In this document: piece after piece, positions 25,995-37,189 of the stretch
How positions within the stretch are numbered: position 1 is the first letter of the stretch
Layout of the letters: each line of letters opens with the position of its first letter
Assembly (NCBI GenBank): GCA_019009955.1
Contig: CM032232.1
Coordinates: 70,907,001-70,971,000, forward strand
Direction of reading: 5' to 3'
From: Riptortus pedestris
Lineage: Eukaryota > Arthropoda > Insecta > Hemiptera > Alydidae
Length of the DNA: 64,000 nucleotides
The notes under the pieces: model-generated
Told to the model about the DNA's origin: nothing
Database searches by the model: none
Seen by the model: only the letters and a program-made list of their open reading frames with translations
Program-made: the position numbers and the translations under genes

Positions 25995-26440
25995 CTGTTA
26001 ACGCTCTATTGGTCGCAATTTTTGTTTGATCGTTACCACACTTCATATTACTCGTTTTATGTAAAAAGAAAGATCAAGTTCGTTAATGCCTGAAATCGGA
26101 TCAGTGGGAGGGGGGGGGGGGGTTAGAGGGTTTTTTTTAAAATTCGAAATATCCCCGTTATTATGCGTCGCAAATTAAATTTACTAAAAATATTGTTCTA
26201 TACATTTATTCTATATCTTGAATATTAACCGAGATATTTGCATTTGTATTGTGTGTGTGGTCGGCAGGAGTCGGCTATGTTCGGGACACTCCAAGCTAGG
26301 CCGTTTTCGTAACTGTTCGTCCTTCGTGAATAGTTTTATAGATTCTTAACTACTACTGTTGTTATTAGGCAGATTACTCTTTCGTAAAACTTTACGCGGG
26401 AAATCAGCTTAGTTTACGCAGCCCCTGCGTGACGGACTTT
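25807..26440 (-). mobile_element. HLE copy, complete, both hairpins intact
   Basis: The 3' end at 25807 is TTTTAGCAGATTTCCC, then TTAAGGGAAATCAGCTAATG, a perfect hairpin. The 5' end at 26440 reads as the complement of AAAGTCCGTCACGCAGGGG. It has a long TA run (about 25936-25990), a G(14) run followed by TTAGAGGG, and the CTCGGTTAATATTCAAGATA block as complement. It is flanked directly on its 5' side by a Jockey-like LINE tail. Confidence 0.95.
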
Positions 26441-26449
26441 ATTTTTAAT

Positions 26450-26895
26450 GTATTTATCCGCAAAGTATGTATTTCGTTTATTTGCAATAATATTAAATAT
26501 TACAAACAAGTGGTATGAATGATAACAGATATTGTCTTGTTTATTGGCTTGAGGTGGGAAGTTGTCCATTGACAATACCTACATTGGAGGGAACATTGGA
26601 GTGTACTATTTAGAGTTATACTGTACACAAGAAGATCTCTGGGCCACTTACGCGTCGAACGTCGTCTTGGGTTTCCTGAAATATGGGTAGATGAGAGTGA
26701 TTCAACTAAAGGATTAGGATGTGCGGGATGGAGAGAGTGGAACTTCTGATTTCGGGATTTAGCGAGGGTATGGACAAAAGAAATGTTGAGGTCATTATGG
26801 AGAGTTAAATTGGATACATAAAATGGGGAATCTGTAATTTTGCGGAGTATTCTGGATTGGAGGGTTTGGATTCTCCTATTATTAGTTTCAGTTTA
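26450..26895 (-). pseudogene. Jockey-like LINE, 5'-truncated RT C-terminus and 3' end
   Basis: Minus translation gives QTLQSRILRKITDSPFYVSN, then LTLHNDLNISFVHTLAK, HPAHPNPLVESL and RRRSTRKWPRDLL. This matches the region after the RT domain in Jockey-group elements (the pattern QxxQSKxLRxIxxAPWYVxN...LHxDLxI). The frame stays open for over 100 residues, so it is relatively young. The 3' end abuts the HLE copy at 26440. It is the same family as 32694-33270. Confidence 0.8.
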
Positions 26896-27144
26896 TTGAG
26901 GGTAGTGATAGATGTACGAACGACTTAACCCACAAGGCCACCGACGCCTCCATATTCATTTTAAATAATCTAATGATAATAAAAGTAATTGCTTAATAGC
27001 AGCAAACTAGGTTATGTTTTCTTACTTAAGTAAGCACTACCAACAATAATAGTTATAAAAGATGATACTAGTGTATATACATTTAAGTATGTATTACTCA
27101 ATATCAAAGTATATTTGCTCATAAAGTGTGCTTCTTCAGAAAAA

Positions 27145-27300
27145 GTCCGTCACGCAGGGGCTGCGTAAACTAAGCAGATTTCCCATGTGAAGTTTTACAA
27201 TAGAGAAATTTCACGAGAGCTGAGCCAGTCAAGAAAACGGCTGGAAACGGTGGGAAAATAACTTCGTCCGTTAGACGCCCAGATTTAATAAAACAAATAA
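27145..27300 (+). mobile_element. HLE copy, left part (split by a Helitron pair)
   Basis: Intact 5' end AGTCCGTCACGCAGGGGCTG with AAACTAAGCAGATTTCCC. The interior is shortened before a TA run (about 27314-27368). Its right part is at 29620-29776, so the whole 27145-29776 is one HLE copy with an insertion in its TA microsatellite. Confidence 0.9.
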
Positions 27301-27304
27301 TAAA

Positions 27305-27369
<65 letters not shown>

Positions 27370-27370
<1 letters not shown>

Positions 27371-28469
27371 TAGCTCAGATACCCGGCTTCGCCCGGGAAT
27401 TCATTTGAGATTGAATGGTGATGGTTTTTTTAAGCAGGCTTTACATTGCACAATATTTTGACATTTACCCGTCCCAGTGTTTAGGATTGATACCCGTCGT
27501 TGCCGGTGATTTGCTAATAATAGAATTATTTGTTCGATAATTCTTCACAGTCTTCGCTATTTTTATATTTCCCGTCTCTTATACATGTAAATATGGTGAA
27601 TTTTTATTTCAGGCCTCCCTTATAACACCCTCCAGTTCGAACCTAAAAATTTTAATATAACTTATAATCATGGAAGAATTAATGCTAATTGACATACCGA
27701 GTTTTGTTAAGTTCGGTTCAGCCGTTAGTGCCCGCTATGGTTTTAACGTATAACTCATTTATACATAGGTATACGACAAAAGTGTATATAACAAAAGTTA
27801 CTCCAAATAACAAAATAAACAACTTTTGTTATGTTTATGTTTGCGGAAAAACCAATAGGAAACGAAATATCGCTATTTTTAATTTCAGGCTTCCCTTATA
27901 ACCCCCACTCCTGCCCGTCCATAGAAATGTTGGTATGGCTTATTATAATGAAGGCCTCACTGCTAATACACATACCGAGTTTTATTTAGTTCGGTTGAGT
28001 CTTTTTTGGCAAATAATATTGTTGACTCCCGCTATAATTTTTAGCGTATAACGCATTTAAACTTCAGTATACGACAAAAGTGTATATAACAAAAGTTACT
28101 CTAAATAACAAAATAAACAACTTTTGTTATGTTCATATTTGACGAAAAACCAATAGGAAACGAAATATCTCTATTTTTAATTTCAGGCCTCCCTTATAAC
28201 CCCCACTCCTGTTCATCTCAGAGAATTTTAATATAGCCTAAAGTCTAAGTTGGGTTAGTACTAATATACATACTAAGTTTCATAAAATTCGGTTCAGCCG
28301 TTTATGCGTGAAAAGGTAACAAACAAACAAACAAACAAATAAACAAACAAACAAACAAACAGACACCAAAGAAACAAAATGCAGTTATGGTGTCTATGAC
28401 ATGTGAAACGAAAAGTTATCGTGAAATTTCGCGAAAAAAATCAATGTACAGACAGAGGTTACAATTTTA
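27370..28469 (-). mobile_element. Helitron-like copy, left half of a head-to-head pair
   Basis: Read on the minus strand, it ends with hairpin CCCGGGCGAAGCCGGG, then TATCTGAG and CTAG followed by TATA. This is the Helitron 3' signature. The 5' side lies at the palindrome centre next to AAAATTGTAACCTCTGTC. The interior has the same ~300-bp subrepeats and the (GTTT)n-like run (complement at about 28316-28360) as the right half. No RepHel coding region is present, so it is non-autonomous. Confidence 0.8.
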
Positions 28470-29613
28470 TCTATATATATATAAAATTGTAACCTCTGTC
28501 TGTACATTGATTTTTTTCGCGAAATTTCACGATAACTTTTCGTTTCACATGTCATAGACACCATAACTGCATTTTGTTTCTTTGGTGTCTGTTTGTTTGT
28601 TTGTTTGTTTATTTGTTTGTTTGTTTGTTTGTTTGTTTGTTTGTTACCTTTTCACGCATAAACGGCTGAACCGAATTTTATGAAACTTGGTATGTATTTT
28701 ACTACTAACCCAACTTAGACTTTAGGCTATGTTAATATTCTCTGAGACAAACAGGAGTGGGGGTTATAAGGGAGAGCTGAAATTAAAAATAGCAATATTT
28801 CGTTTCCTAATGCATTTTCGGCAATTATGCACATAACAAAAGTTGTTTATTTTGTTATTTAGAGTAACTTTTGTTATATACACTTTTGTCGTATACCGAA
28901 GTTTAAATGCGTTATACGCTAAAAATTATAGCGGGAGTCCACAATATTATTTGCCAAAAAAGACTCAACCGAACTAAATAAAACTCGGTATGTGTATTAG
29001 CAGTGAGGCCTTCATTATAATAAGCGATACCAACATTTCTATGGACGGGCAGGAGTGGGGGTTATAAGGGAAGCCTGAAATTAAAAATAGCGATATTTCG
29101 TTTCCTATTCGTTTTTCGGCAAATATGTCCATAACAAAAGTTGTTTATTTTGTTATTTGGAGCAACTTTTGTTATATACACTTTTGTCGTATACCTAAGT
29201 ATAAATGAGTTATACGTTAAAACTTTAGCTGGAGCCAACAAATTTATTGGGCACTAACGGCTGAACCGAACTTAACAAAACTCGGTATGTCAATTAGCAT
29301 TAATTCTTCCATGATTATAAGCTATATTAAATTTTTTAGGTTCGAACGGGAGGGGGCTTATAAGGGAGGCCTGAAATAAAAATTCACCATATTTACATGT
29401 ATAAGAGACGGGAAATATAAAAATATCGAAGACATTGAAGTCTTATCGAACAAATAATTCTATTATTAGCAAATCCACGGCAACGACGGGTATCAATCCT
29501 AAACACTGGGACGGGTAAATGTCAAAATATTGTGCAATGTAAAGCCTGCTAAAAAATACCATCACCATTCAGCCTCAAATGAATTCCCGGGCGAAGCCGG
29601 GTATCTGAGCTAG
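28470..29613 (+). mobile_element. Helitron-like copy, right half of a head-to-head pair
   Basis: Starts TCTATATATATATAAAATTG directly after an A and ends CTGAGCTAG directly before T, matching the A|T insertion and TC...CTAG ends of Helitrons. The hairpin CCCGGGCGAAGCCGGG lies 8 nt before CTAG. Subrepeats start at about 28744, 29043 and 29343 (period ~299), each with CAGGAGTGGGGGTTATAAGG and an ACAAAAGTTG/AACTTTTGTT inverted pair. It also holds (GTTT)n at 28590-28645. Confidence 0.85.
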
Positions 29614-29619
29614 TATATA

Positions 29620-29776
29620 TATAGATATATAGATATAGATATACAGTTTTGAACGGACCTCATTTTCGTCATCTACTAGATAGGATTGATGGACATTTGA
29701 AGAAAAATTTCGAAAATTCCGTCATGAGTACAACCTCAATAGCTGATTTCCCTTAAGGAAAATCTGCTAAAAAGTT
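29620..29776 (+). mobile_element. HLE copy, right part after the Helitron insertion
   Basis: Resumes with a TA/TAGA run, then GTTTTGAACGGACCTCATTT, the ATTGATGGACATTTGAAG block, and the 3' end TAGCTGATTTCCCTTAAGG with AAAATCTGCTAAAA. Confidence 0.9.
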
Positions 29777-30387
29777 CCACTCTCAAAATATTTCAAGGTT
29801 GCCATGTTCATATAATGATTCTGGATCGTTATGAAGATCTACTAGAACTGACACAATGGTTAATTCGGGAATATTATCACGTAGCACAGCTGAAATTCAT
29901 TAGTTGACATTTGACCCAAGACTTGCTACGGCTAACAAGGATTGGTAATTGCCAGGAAAAAGCACAGTTGTCCAGGATTTTATCAGATGAGATCTGTGTC
30001 CCTTTTGGTCGTTAAAAGGAAAGAAATATAGGAGTTCAAAAATCTCTTGAAAATCTACTTTACTACTTCACTTTGCAGTAACATGTTCGTTATGTAAAGA
30101 TACAAGCACACTTAAATCTTGAAGATTAGAAGAAAGAATAGGAATAATAAATACTATGTGGTCATATCATGGAGACATAAAGGAAAGCTTCAGTTTCAGA
30201 CACCTTGAAGGAGAATAACATATCGCTAATTAAAATTTTACTTATTTGGCCAAACTATAGAAATGATTGATATATATAAATTGTACGAAGTGAATTTTGG
30301 GCATTTCAAATACAGATATTCCATAGGTAAAGTTTTTGATCCAGAAACGTCTGTTTTTTTTGTCAATCTACAATCTGAATCTGTTTT
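29777..30387. other. No gene seen
   Basis: AT-rich unique sequence with no recognised feature. Confidence 0.4.
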
Positions 30388-30830
30388 CTTTTATTTATTC
30401 ATTTGGAACTGTGCCGATGTTGCTCAGGGGAAGAAACTGTATTAAATAAAAAAAGAAACAAAATTTATTTAAACAAAAATAAAACTACATAACAGAAATT
30501 GAACACAAAACAGAAATTGAATACGAACCACAAAATGTAACATAAAACAGAGATAGAAACCAAAAACAGAAATCCAAAACAAAACAGAAATAAAAACCAA
30601 AATTGAAACACAAAAACAAAATGGAGAAACTGAAAACAGAAATGGAACACAAAAAAAAAATGGAAAATTAAGAACAGACATGAAACAAAAAAACACAAAT
30701 AGAAATCAAAAATGGAAAAAAGAACACAATAAAGGAACAAACAAAAGATAGAATCCAAAATTAATTACAAAAACTAAAAGGTGAGAATACCAAAAACGAG
30801 CCACGCTGAATAATAGGGAAATCAAATAAA
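30388..30830 (-). mobile_element. LINE 3' UTR remnant, A-rich on plus strand
   Basis: On the plus strand TTTATTTATTCATTTGGAAC and CCGATGTTGCTCA correspond to the reversed tail of the LINE at 19.3 kb (complement of the TGAGCAATATCG and TAAATAAA end). An A-rich stretch follows, with recurrent AACAGAAATTGAA and ACACAAAA words. The F/C/L-rich minus frames here result from this simple sequence. There is no coding domain. Confidence 0.55.
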
Positions 30831-32045
30831 AAATATTAAACAAAATATAATAAAAATAAATAAAATGGAATATGTATCTAAAAGGGGGGAACCTTCAGTT
30901 TTGCTAGACTAAAACAAAGGATGAAACATTTACGTTACACATATCACAAAGATTATTATTAGTACAATTGATGTAATCACATATATAGTTGACGTCACCA
31001 TCAAGATATATCTTACATTGGGTTTTCTTGGAAGTTAATATTTTTATTTTACTATTATTTATCTCAATCACAGGATGTGTACATTGAAACGTCAGAATCG
31101 GACTTCTGAATTCTAGTCGGTACGGTTGGTATCCAGAAAATATTGAATAAGAATAGCTGATGTCCTTAAAGGAATACTGAAGTTCTTCACACAGGAGACT
31201 GCCTGTGCTCGACAGATTTCTTTATGTGCAGGAATGAGTCACGAATGTGCTCTCAAAGTCCAACAATATCACATGTAAGTTCATCTGAACCTTCTAATGT
31301 ATAGGCTTCTCCTTTAGTAATTTCATAAACCATATATTAAATTATAGCTTGCCGGGGCAATAAATGATACATTAATTTGTGCATATAAGGGTGAGACTTT
31401 GAAAGGCCGACTATAATTCATGCTCCATCTTTTTCGGTGGTTTGATTGTTGCAAGACCAAGGAAACAAACTCAGATGAACAAGTCTTATGAGGTTTTTAC
31501 ACTGTTTTATTTCAAGAGAAGGAACACGTTATTCAAGAAGTACATCCGTAACGTACTGGCAAATTATACGGCCGTCGTGGCAGTGCTTCTTAAGGGAGAT
31601 AAGTACGCCATTGTGAGAATAGCCTGGAGCACTTTTCACGTATTGAGATGTGGACGTGAAAATTAGGAGCGAGCGGCCCCTGCCGGCGTATGGGGGCACT
31701 TTGCAAGGCCATAAAAAGCCCTAGCTATCTTCCAACAATGCCCCTCCAAGTAGCGTTCCATCCAATCATCCCACCGCATCTCTGCCAACTATGACCTACA
31801 ATCCCAACACTGTATACAATATACCGTTTTTACTTCCTTCTACGAAGCAAAGGAAGTTTTGCAGTAGCGACAATTTTTGGTTTTAAAATTTCATCGGAAT
31901 TATTCGTTTTGGTCCTCCCACAACCCCCCCCCCCATTATGACTAGCATCTGCAATACCTATGTACGCATCTCGTATGAAAAAACAGCTAGCCTTAGTATG
32001 TTGAAATTTAATATTTGAGGGTTGGAAACCTCACATCATATTAAA
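30831..32045. other. No gene seen; GC-richer patch 31.4-31.8 kb
   Basis: 31380-31800 is GC-richer, with a short plus frame (31442-31666) lacking a known motif. At about 31827-31920 the sequence TTACTTCCTTCTACGAAGC and GGAAGTTTTGCAGTAGCG looks like part of an interspersed repeat I cannot name. A C(13) run lies near 31925. Confidence 0.35.
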
Positions 32046-32047
32046 AA

Positions 32048-32466
32048 ATCCGCCACGCAGGGGATGCGTAAACAAAGCAGATTTCGAAAGTTATACAATA
32101 GATAAATCTCCATACGAGAGCCAAACAGTTACGGAAACGGCCGAACTATCTTTCGGTTGAAATGAATAAGGCCGACCAGCTACACTTAATAGAAATTCAA
32201 ATATCTCGGTTAACATTCAAGATAGAGAATAAATGTATATAGCTAAATTTATATTACATTTAATTTTCAATAAGATTGGTTCAATAGAATTTTTCGATCC
32301 GACGTATAGTAACGGAGATATGTCGAAATTCCCCCCTCAACCCCCTCCCCTCCCACTGGTCCGATTTCAGATATTAACGAACTTGATCTTTCTTCTTGCA
32401 TAATGCGACTAAATATCGAGTTTGGTAACAATCAATCAAAAATTGCGACCACTAGAGTGTTAACAG

Positions 32467-32565
<99 letters not shown>

Positions 32566-32692
32566 GTTTGGAACGGACCTCATTTTCGTCATCTCTTGGG
32601 TTGGATCGATGGACATTTGAAGAAACTTTTCGAAAATCGCATCATGAGTACGACCTCTATAGCTGATTTCCCTTACGGGAAATCTGCTAAAA
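32048..32692 (+). mobile_element. HLE copy, complete
   Basis: Starts TCCGCCACGCAGGGGATGCG and ends TGATTTCCCTTACGGGAAATC plus TGCTAAAA. The centre is TA (about 32468-32524) then TG (about 32525-32562). All interior blocks are present, including CCCCCTCAACCCCCTCCCC. It sits just before a Jockey-like LINE fragment. A 33-bp direct match flanks it (see findings). Confidence 0.95.
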
Positions 32693-32693
32693 C

Positions 32694-33270
32694 TAGCCTA
32701 AGAAAGTTGAAATTTAATATTTGGGACAAAGGACTACTTGAGATCTAAACTATTACTTCATAACAAACGATTGATTTACACAACTGTACTCAGACCTATA
32801 TGGACATACGGACATGAGCTTTTGGGGTTCCACTAAACTATCAAATTCCTAAAAAATACAAACCCTCTAATCCAGAATACTCAAATTACAGATTCGCCAT
32901 TTTTCGTATCCAATTTAACTTTCCATAACGTCCTCAACATTCCTTTTGCCCATATCCTCGCAAAATTTCGAATATCAGAAACTCCACTTTCTCCTTCCCG
33001 CACATCCTAATCCTTCAGTCGAATCACTCACATCCACCCATATTCTAGAGAACCCAAGACTTCGTCTGAAGCGTAAGTGGCCAAGAGATCTTGTGTAGTG
33101 CAAAGTATAACTCCAGTTAATCCAATGTTCACTCCAATATGGGTATTGGCAAAGCACAACTTCCCAACTCAAGTCAATAATCAAGGTAGTTGCTATTATT
33201 ATCATATACAACATTTGCTTGTGATATTAATATATTTTCGCAAATAGACGAATAAATATATTCAAAAAAA
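32694..33270 (+). pseudogene. Jockey-like LINE, 5'-truncated RT C-terminus and 3' end
   Basis: Three-frame reading gives LIYTTVLRPIWTYG, a shift, then LQITDSPFFVSNLTFHN, NIPFAHILAKFR, another shift, LLPAHPNPSVESL and RLKRKWPRDLV. These are the thumb or post-RT residues of Jockey-group LINEs, in the same family as the minus copy at 26.5 kb but with more frameshifts. It ends AATAAATATATTC and a poly(A) of about 10 at 33265. Confidence 0.85.
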
Positions 33271-33458
33271 AAAATTGGGATTGCTGTATCTTCTAATTGT
33301 GCATGTCCCGCTTTGGTCGAAATCGACTAAGATGAAGTTGGCGGCTTAGAGGAGAGTGAAAATAGAAACCTCCGAATTTTTCGGTACCCATTTAGGTAGA
33401 AAAATGGTTATAGGACATTTTTTTGTTTTTAATAAAAACATCTGTAAATTATCTTTAA

Positions 33459-33775
33459 TACCATTTTTCAACGCAATGCATTGGAACCGAGATAACTTGT
33501 AACACTTACACATGCAATAATTTTAATTGAAGTGTAACCAACCATGTTGTTTATTTAATTAATTTCGTGTACGAGGATATGATGTGATCAGAGTTTTTGA
33601 GTTGTGAATTCCAGTAATGAGTTTCTTTACAATGTTGAGCTAATTAAGTTGTGTGGTTCCCTTTACTCAACTGCTAAGCACAGATGGATTCTCATGAAGA
33701 TCTTTGATAAACTATTTGATACTTGCTAAAAATTCAAATTTCGCACTTTTGTATAGGATGAAATTCGAAGAATAA
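33459..33775 (+). repeat. Dispersed copy of the 21.06-kb repeat body
   Basis: Near-identical to 21061-21385 from TACCATTTTTCAACGCAATG through GTAACCAACCATGTTGTTTA and CTCAACTGCTAAGCACAG to AAAAATTCAAATTTC. It lacks the 75-bp flanking repeats and carries a small deletion near GATTCTCATGAAG. This shows the body is an interspersed repeat on its own. Confidence 0.85.
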
Positions 33776-34743
33776 AACATTATTTCTCATTTAATGAGTT
33801 TATTACCGCTCCTTCGGTGCTTCGCTCTGAATACTCCCTCACAAGTTAAAATTTAGAAGCATGCCTTCCATCAGCACAACACTATTATAAGCATAATCAA
33901 ATGAGATCTGGTACTCCTTTTGGTGTTTTAAAGAAAAGAAATACAGAAAAAACTGAAAAAGAATAAATAAATGAAACTTTGGGCTGTAAACTATTTTATG
34001 AAATATTTTGTCAATCTTCAATCCGAGCCGGAGAAACGTATTATTATTTTATGGAAATCTTAGGTATGATATGGGAAACATAAAATATATTCATTACACG
34101 TAAAAAAAAAAATGAATCATATATATAGTTCTTTATCATCGTTACTATCAAGATATGACGACTTTGTCTTACATTTACATTATTGGACTCAGTTGGAAGC
34201 TAATATTTTTATTTGACTATTATTTAGAGCAGTGACAAAAGGTGCTATAGGACAAATAGTCAGATAAATTTTAATATGTGTAAACACCTTATGAGTAATG
34301 AAATGAAATGTGTGAATTATCTTGGATGGGTAGAATCGGTAATACACTCATTTAATGAGAGAAACCGTTTTATTCCCTGACCTTTAAGACTATACATAAT
34401 TGTGACTCTTGATATAAAAAAATGCATTGGCCAAGAGTTCTGACCATTATGCCATTACTAAGCATCATCTTATTCCTATTCTTCCTTTGCTAAAGATCCT
34501 ATCTATAGTGTAAGTTTAATTGAATATGGTTTAACTGACTTAATGAAATTGTAGGTTATTAAAAAAATTGAATGAAAGAGAAAAGATCTGGGACATTTAC
34601 TCCGAGAAATGTATTTAAACAAATGGAGGGCATTTTTTTTTTAATTCATTCTCATAAATAATTATATTTACTGGAAATCACCAATTGAAATTTTTCAAAA
34701 ATGCGATCAAATGACCAATGAATCTATCTAGCAGATGATAAAA
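33776..34743. other. No gene seen
   Basis: AT-rich unique sequence with no recognised feature. Confidence 0.4.
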
Positions 34744-35208
34744 GAGTCCGTCAAGCAGGGGCTGCGTTAACTAAGCAGATTTCCCACGTGCGTTACTTAT
34801 TTTCATTTATCTCAAAACGTAAAAGTACAATGAGAACAATATTTGGTATTTAGGCTTCTAATAAAGTGCTTAAATAGCTTGTTAATATGAGATGAGTAGG
34901 AGTGGAGGTTTACAAAAGGCGAAAAACCTAAAAAAATATAAATATCTATGTTAATATATCAAGATATTAAAAAAATGTACATAACAACATTTATAGAACA
35001 TTACATTTGAAATAAGATTGGTTTTTACAATTTTTTGATCCAATGCATAATAACAGAGATATTAAGATTTTTCGAAATTCTCCCCCTCTAACCCCCGCCC
35101 TCTCCCTGGTCCGATTTCAGCCGTTAACGAACTTGATCGTTCTTCTTATATAAAACATCATATATCAAGTTTGGTTTGATATATGATTGTGACCGCTAAG
35201 CGGTAACA

Positions 35209-35264
<56 letters not shown>

Positions 35265-35401
35265 CATACATAAAATTTTGAACGGACCTCATTTCCGTCG
35301 TCTACTAGATAGGGTCGATGGACTTTTGAAGAAAAACTTCGAAAATTGCGCCATGAGTACGACCTCAATAGCTGATTTCTCTAATGGAAAATCTGCTCAA
35401 A
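34744..35401 (+). mobile_element. HLE copy, complete
   Basis: Starts AGTCCGTCAAGCAGGGGCTG and ends CAATAGCTGATTTCTC with the TAATGG loop side mutated, then ATCTGCTCAAA. TA run at about 35214-35263. The inner part includes AAGGCGAAAAACC rather than the CGGCCGAAC seen in other copies. Confidence 0.9.
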
Positions 35402-35512
35402 TGAAGTCATGGTCTTATCATTATTAGTCATCTACTTAGACGATACGATGGATATTTAAAGAAATGTTTTGAAAATCGTTCATAATTACAAGCCCGATAG
35501 CTGATTTCCCAT
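35402..35512 (+). mobile_element. HLE 3'-end fragment
   Basis: A second, diverged 3' end immediately downstream of the previous copy: CATCTACTTAGACGATACGA, GATATTTAAAGAAATG and GATAGCTGATTTCCC, but without the second hairpin half. It may be an older copy cut by the preceding insertion. Confidence 0.65.
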
Positions 35513-35834
35513 AATTACTTTCCTCTGTAGTTAATAAACCTAATTAGTCAGATCGAATGTAGTCATGCCTAAAATAAGGAAGCTAAACTATATGCCCGCC
35601 GAGAATATAAATGAGGTGAGAATTAAGGACAACTAGATGGGGGGTTCATGATTGTGGAGATTGCTTCTATTTGTGGAGAATTGACTCCGCTCCAAAATCC
35701 ACAAGGTCAATCCTGGGTCCACGCTTCATCTGGAGTCACTCCACACACGTCTCCTATAATACTCTTGTATTTTGCCTTAGTCAACACTTTCAGGCAAGAA
35801 AAATAATGAAATAACCTTATTATAGCTTATATAT

Positions 35835-36385
35835 TTGTCTGTTAACACTCAAGGGGCCGCAATTCTTGTTTGATTGTTACCAAACTCCATATTTAAATGT
35901 TTTGTGTAAAAGGAAATTGGACCATTGAGAGGGAGTTTAGAGGGGGGATTTCGAATATTCGAAATATCCCTGTTACTATACGTCGGATCGAGACATTATA
36001 CAGAATCAATCTTATTGCGAATTGGACGATCTATAAACATTGCCCTGTTTATATTTTGTGTATCATGGATATTAACCGAGAAATTTGGATTTTTTTGTTT
36101 TCGATTTTCAGTAAACCTCCACTCCTACTCATGTTATATTAATGATATCATAATGCTTCTTGAAACCAAAAAAAAAAAATTAAAAAAAACTGAGATCCTT
36201 AACTTTCGCCTGAAAACGGACCAGGAGGAGGTATGCAGGGGGGGGGGGAGTTTAGATGGAAAACGAAAAGAATCCCTTGTTATGTCAGCTGGAAACATAT
36301 CTTAAAATGTGGTTTATTTCAAATTTAATTTTCTACAGTGTTTTATTTGTTGTTTTTACAGCATTTTCTCTAACTCGAATATTAT
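35835..36385 (-). mobile_element. HLE fragments, minus, cut by a LINE tail
   Basis: From TTTGTCTGTTAACACTC through the GAGGGAGTTTAGAGGGGGGA tract to GATATTAACCGAG (about 36070). A second partial stretch at about 36200-36385 repeats GGACCAGGAGGAGG, a G(11) run and TCGAATATTATCCGAGATA. Both the 3' hairpin and the 5' end are absent. The order suggests two HLE fragments in tandem, or one with an internal duplication. Confidence 0.65.
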
Positions 36386-36389
36386 CCGA

Positions 36390-36780
36390 GATATTTTATT
36401 TATTTATTAAGGTGCATTCGCTCCGAGGCGATATTGCTTATCAAAAAAAAAAAATTAAACAAAAACGAAAACGAAACATTTAATTCATAAGCAAAAAAAT
36501 ATGTTATAAAAAAACTAGTAATAAAATATAATAGGCATCTCAATGGAGTAAAAGAAATTTAAAATAATTAAAGTTTAGATAAAATGTTTATTTTTGCATC
36601 CAAAAATGTTGTAAAAATAAAAATATATCAGATTTTTGAATAGATGTGTATAGTCTTTAAATTTTTGAGACTAGTATCTATGTATGGACTCTCCTTTGTC
36701 AGTAGTTCGTGTAAATTATGTGGAACCTGTAAGTAATTGCGTTGTCTGCAGTCTGTCCAAGATTTTTGAGCTTGTTTAAT
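36390..36780 (-). pseudogene. LINE 3' end of the 19.3-kb family
   Basis: Minus translation gives SWTDCRQRNYLQVPHNLHEL, then LTKESPYIDTSLKNLKTIHI and YSKI. This parallels LLTDCRLITGKNLPTNLSEL and SPYITKIMKHLK of the 19.3-kb copy. The 3' UTR ends with the complement of AGCAATATCGCCTCGGAGCG and AATAAATAAATA. The UTR is much shorter than in the other copies, so an internal deletion is likely. Confidence 0.8.
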
Positions 36781-37189
36781 TTTCAGGCTTCAGTGAATTG
36801 TTTACATCTATAAATGCGATTTTCACTTTCAGCACCCCAGGCAATAAACGAGTCCTTCTTAAACTTCTTGTCCTGTTCATATTGGGTATTTATTACAAGA
36901 AAAATTGTGAAAAGATGGTTGCAGATTAATAAATGTTTTAAAAACAAAAATCTTCTAAGAAATCTTTTTCTTACTAAGGCCCTCAAGTCGTAATCCAGGA
37001 CTTTTGGTAGTATCTCTGTTCTTTATAGTTACTTGTAATACATTTAAGAGATTACTTTCATATTATATATATATATATGATAATTATCATAATGTATTAT
37101 AATTCATTATAATAATTATAATGACCAATAATTATTGGTCCAAATTGTCATTGATGTCATAAAAAAAGACTGCCCAAACAATGCTTTAA

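Noticed and set aside
27370..29613. CRISPR or satellite array, because of repeated ~300-bp units
   Set aside because: Units are Helitron internal subrepeats arranged as an inverted pair with Helitron-type ends; there are no short regular repeats with unique spacers.
30465..30758. F/C/V-rich minus frames
   Set aside because: Complement of an A-rich LINE-tail-like simple sequence; composition reflects the DNA repeat, not a protein.
32403..32748. Frames running through TA/TG microsatellites (also at 35.2, 44.2 and 60.6 kb)
   Set aside because: YIYIYI, CVCVCV and HTHTHT stretches are translated dinucleotide repeats inside HLE copies.
35897..36305. 81- and 126-residue plus frames
   Set aside because: They lie antisense across HLE fragments and a poly-A/poly-G stretch; the same element interior in other copies is not open.
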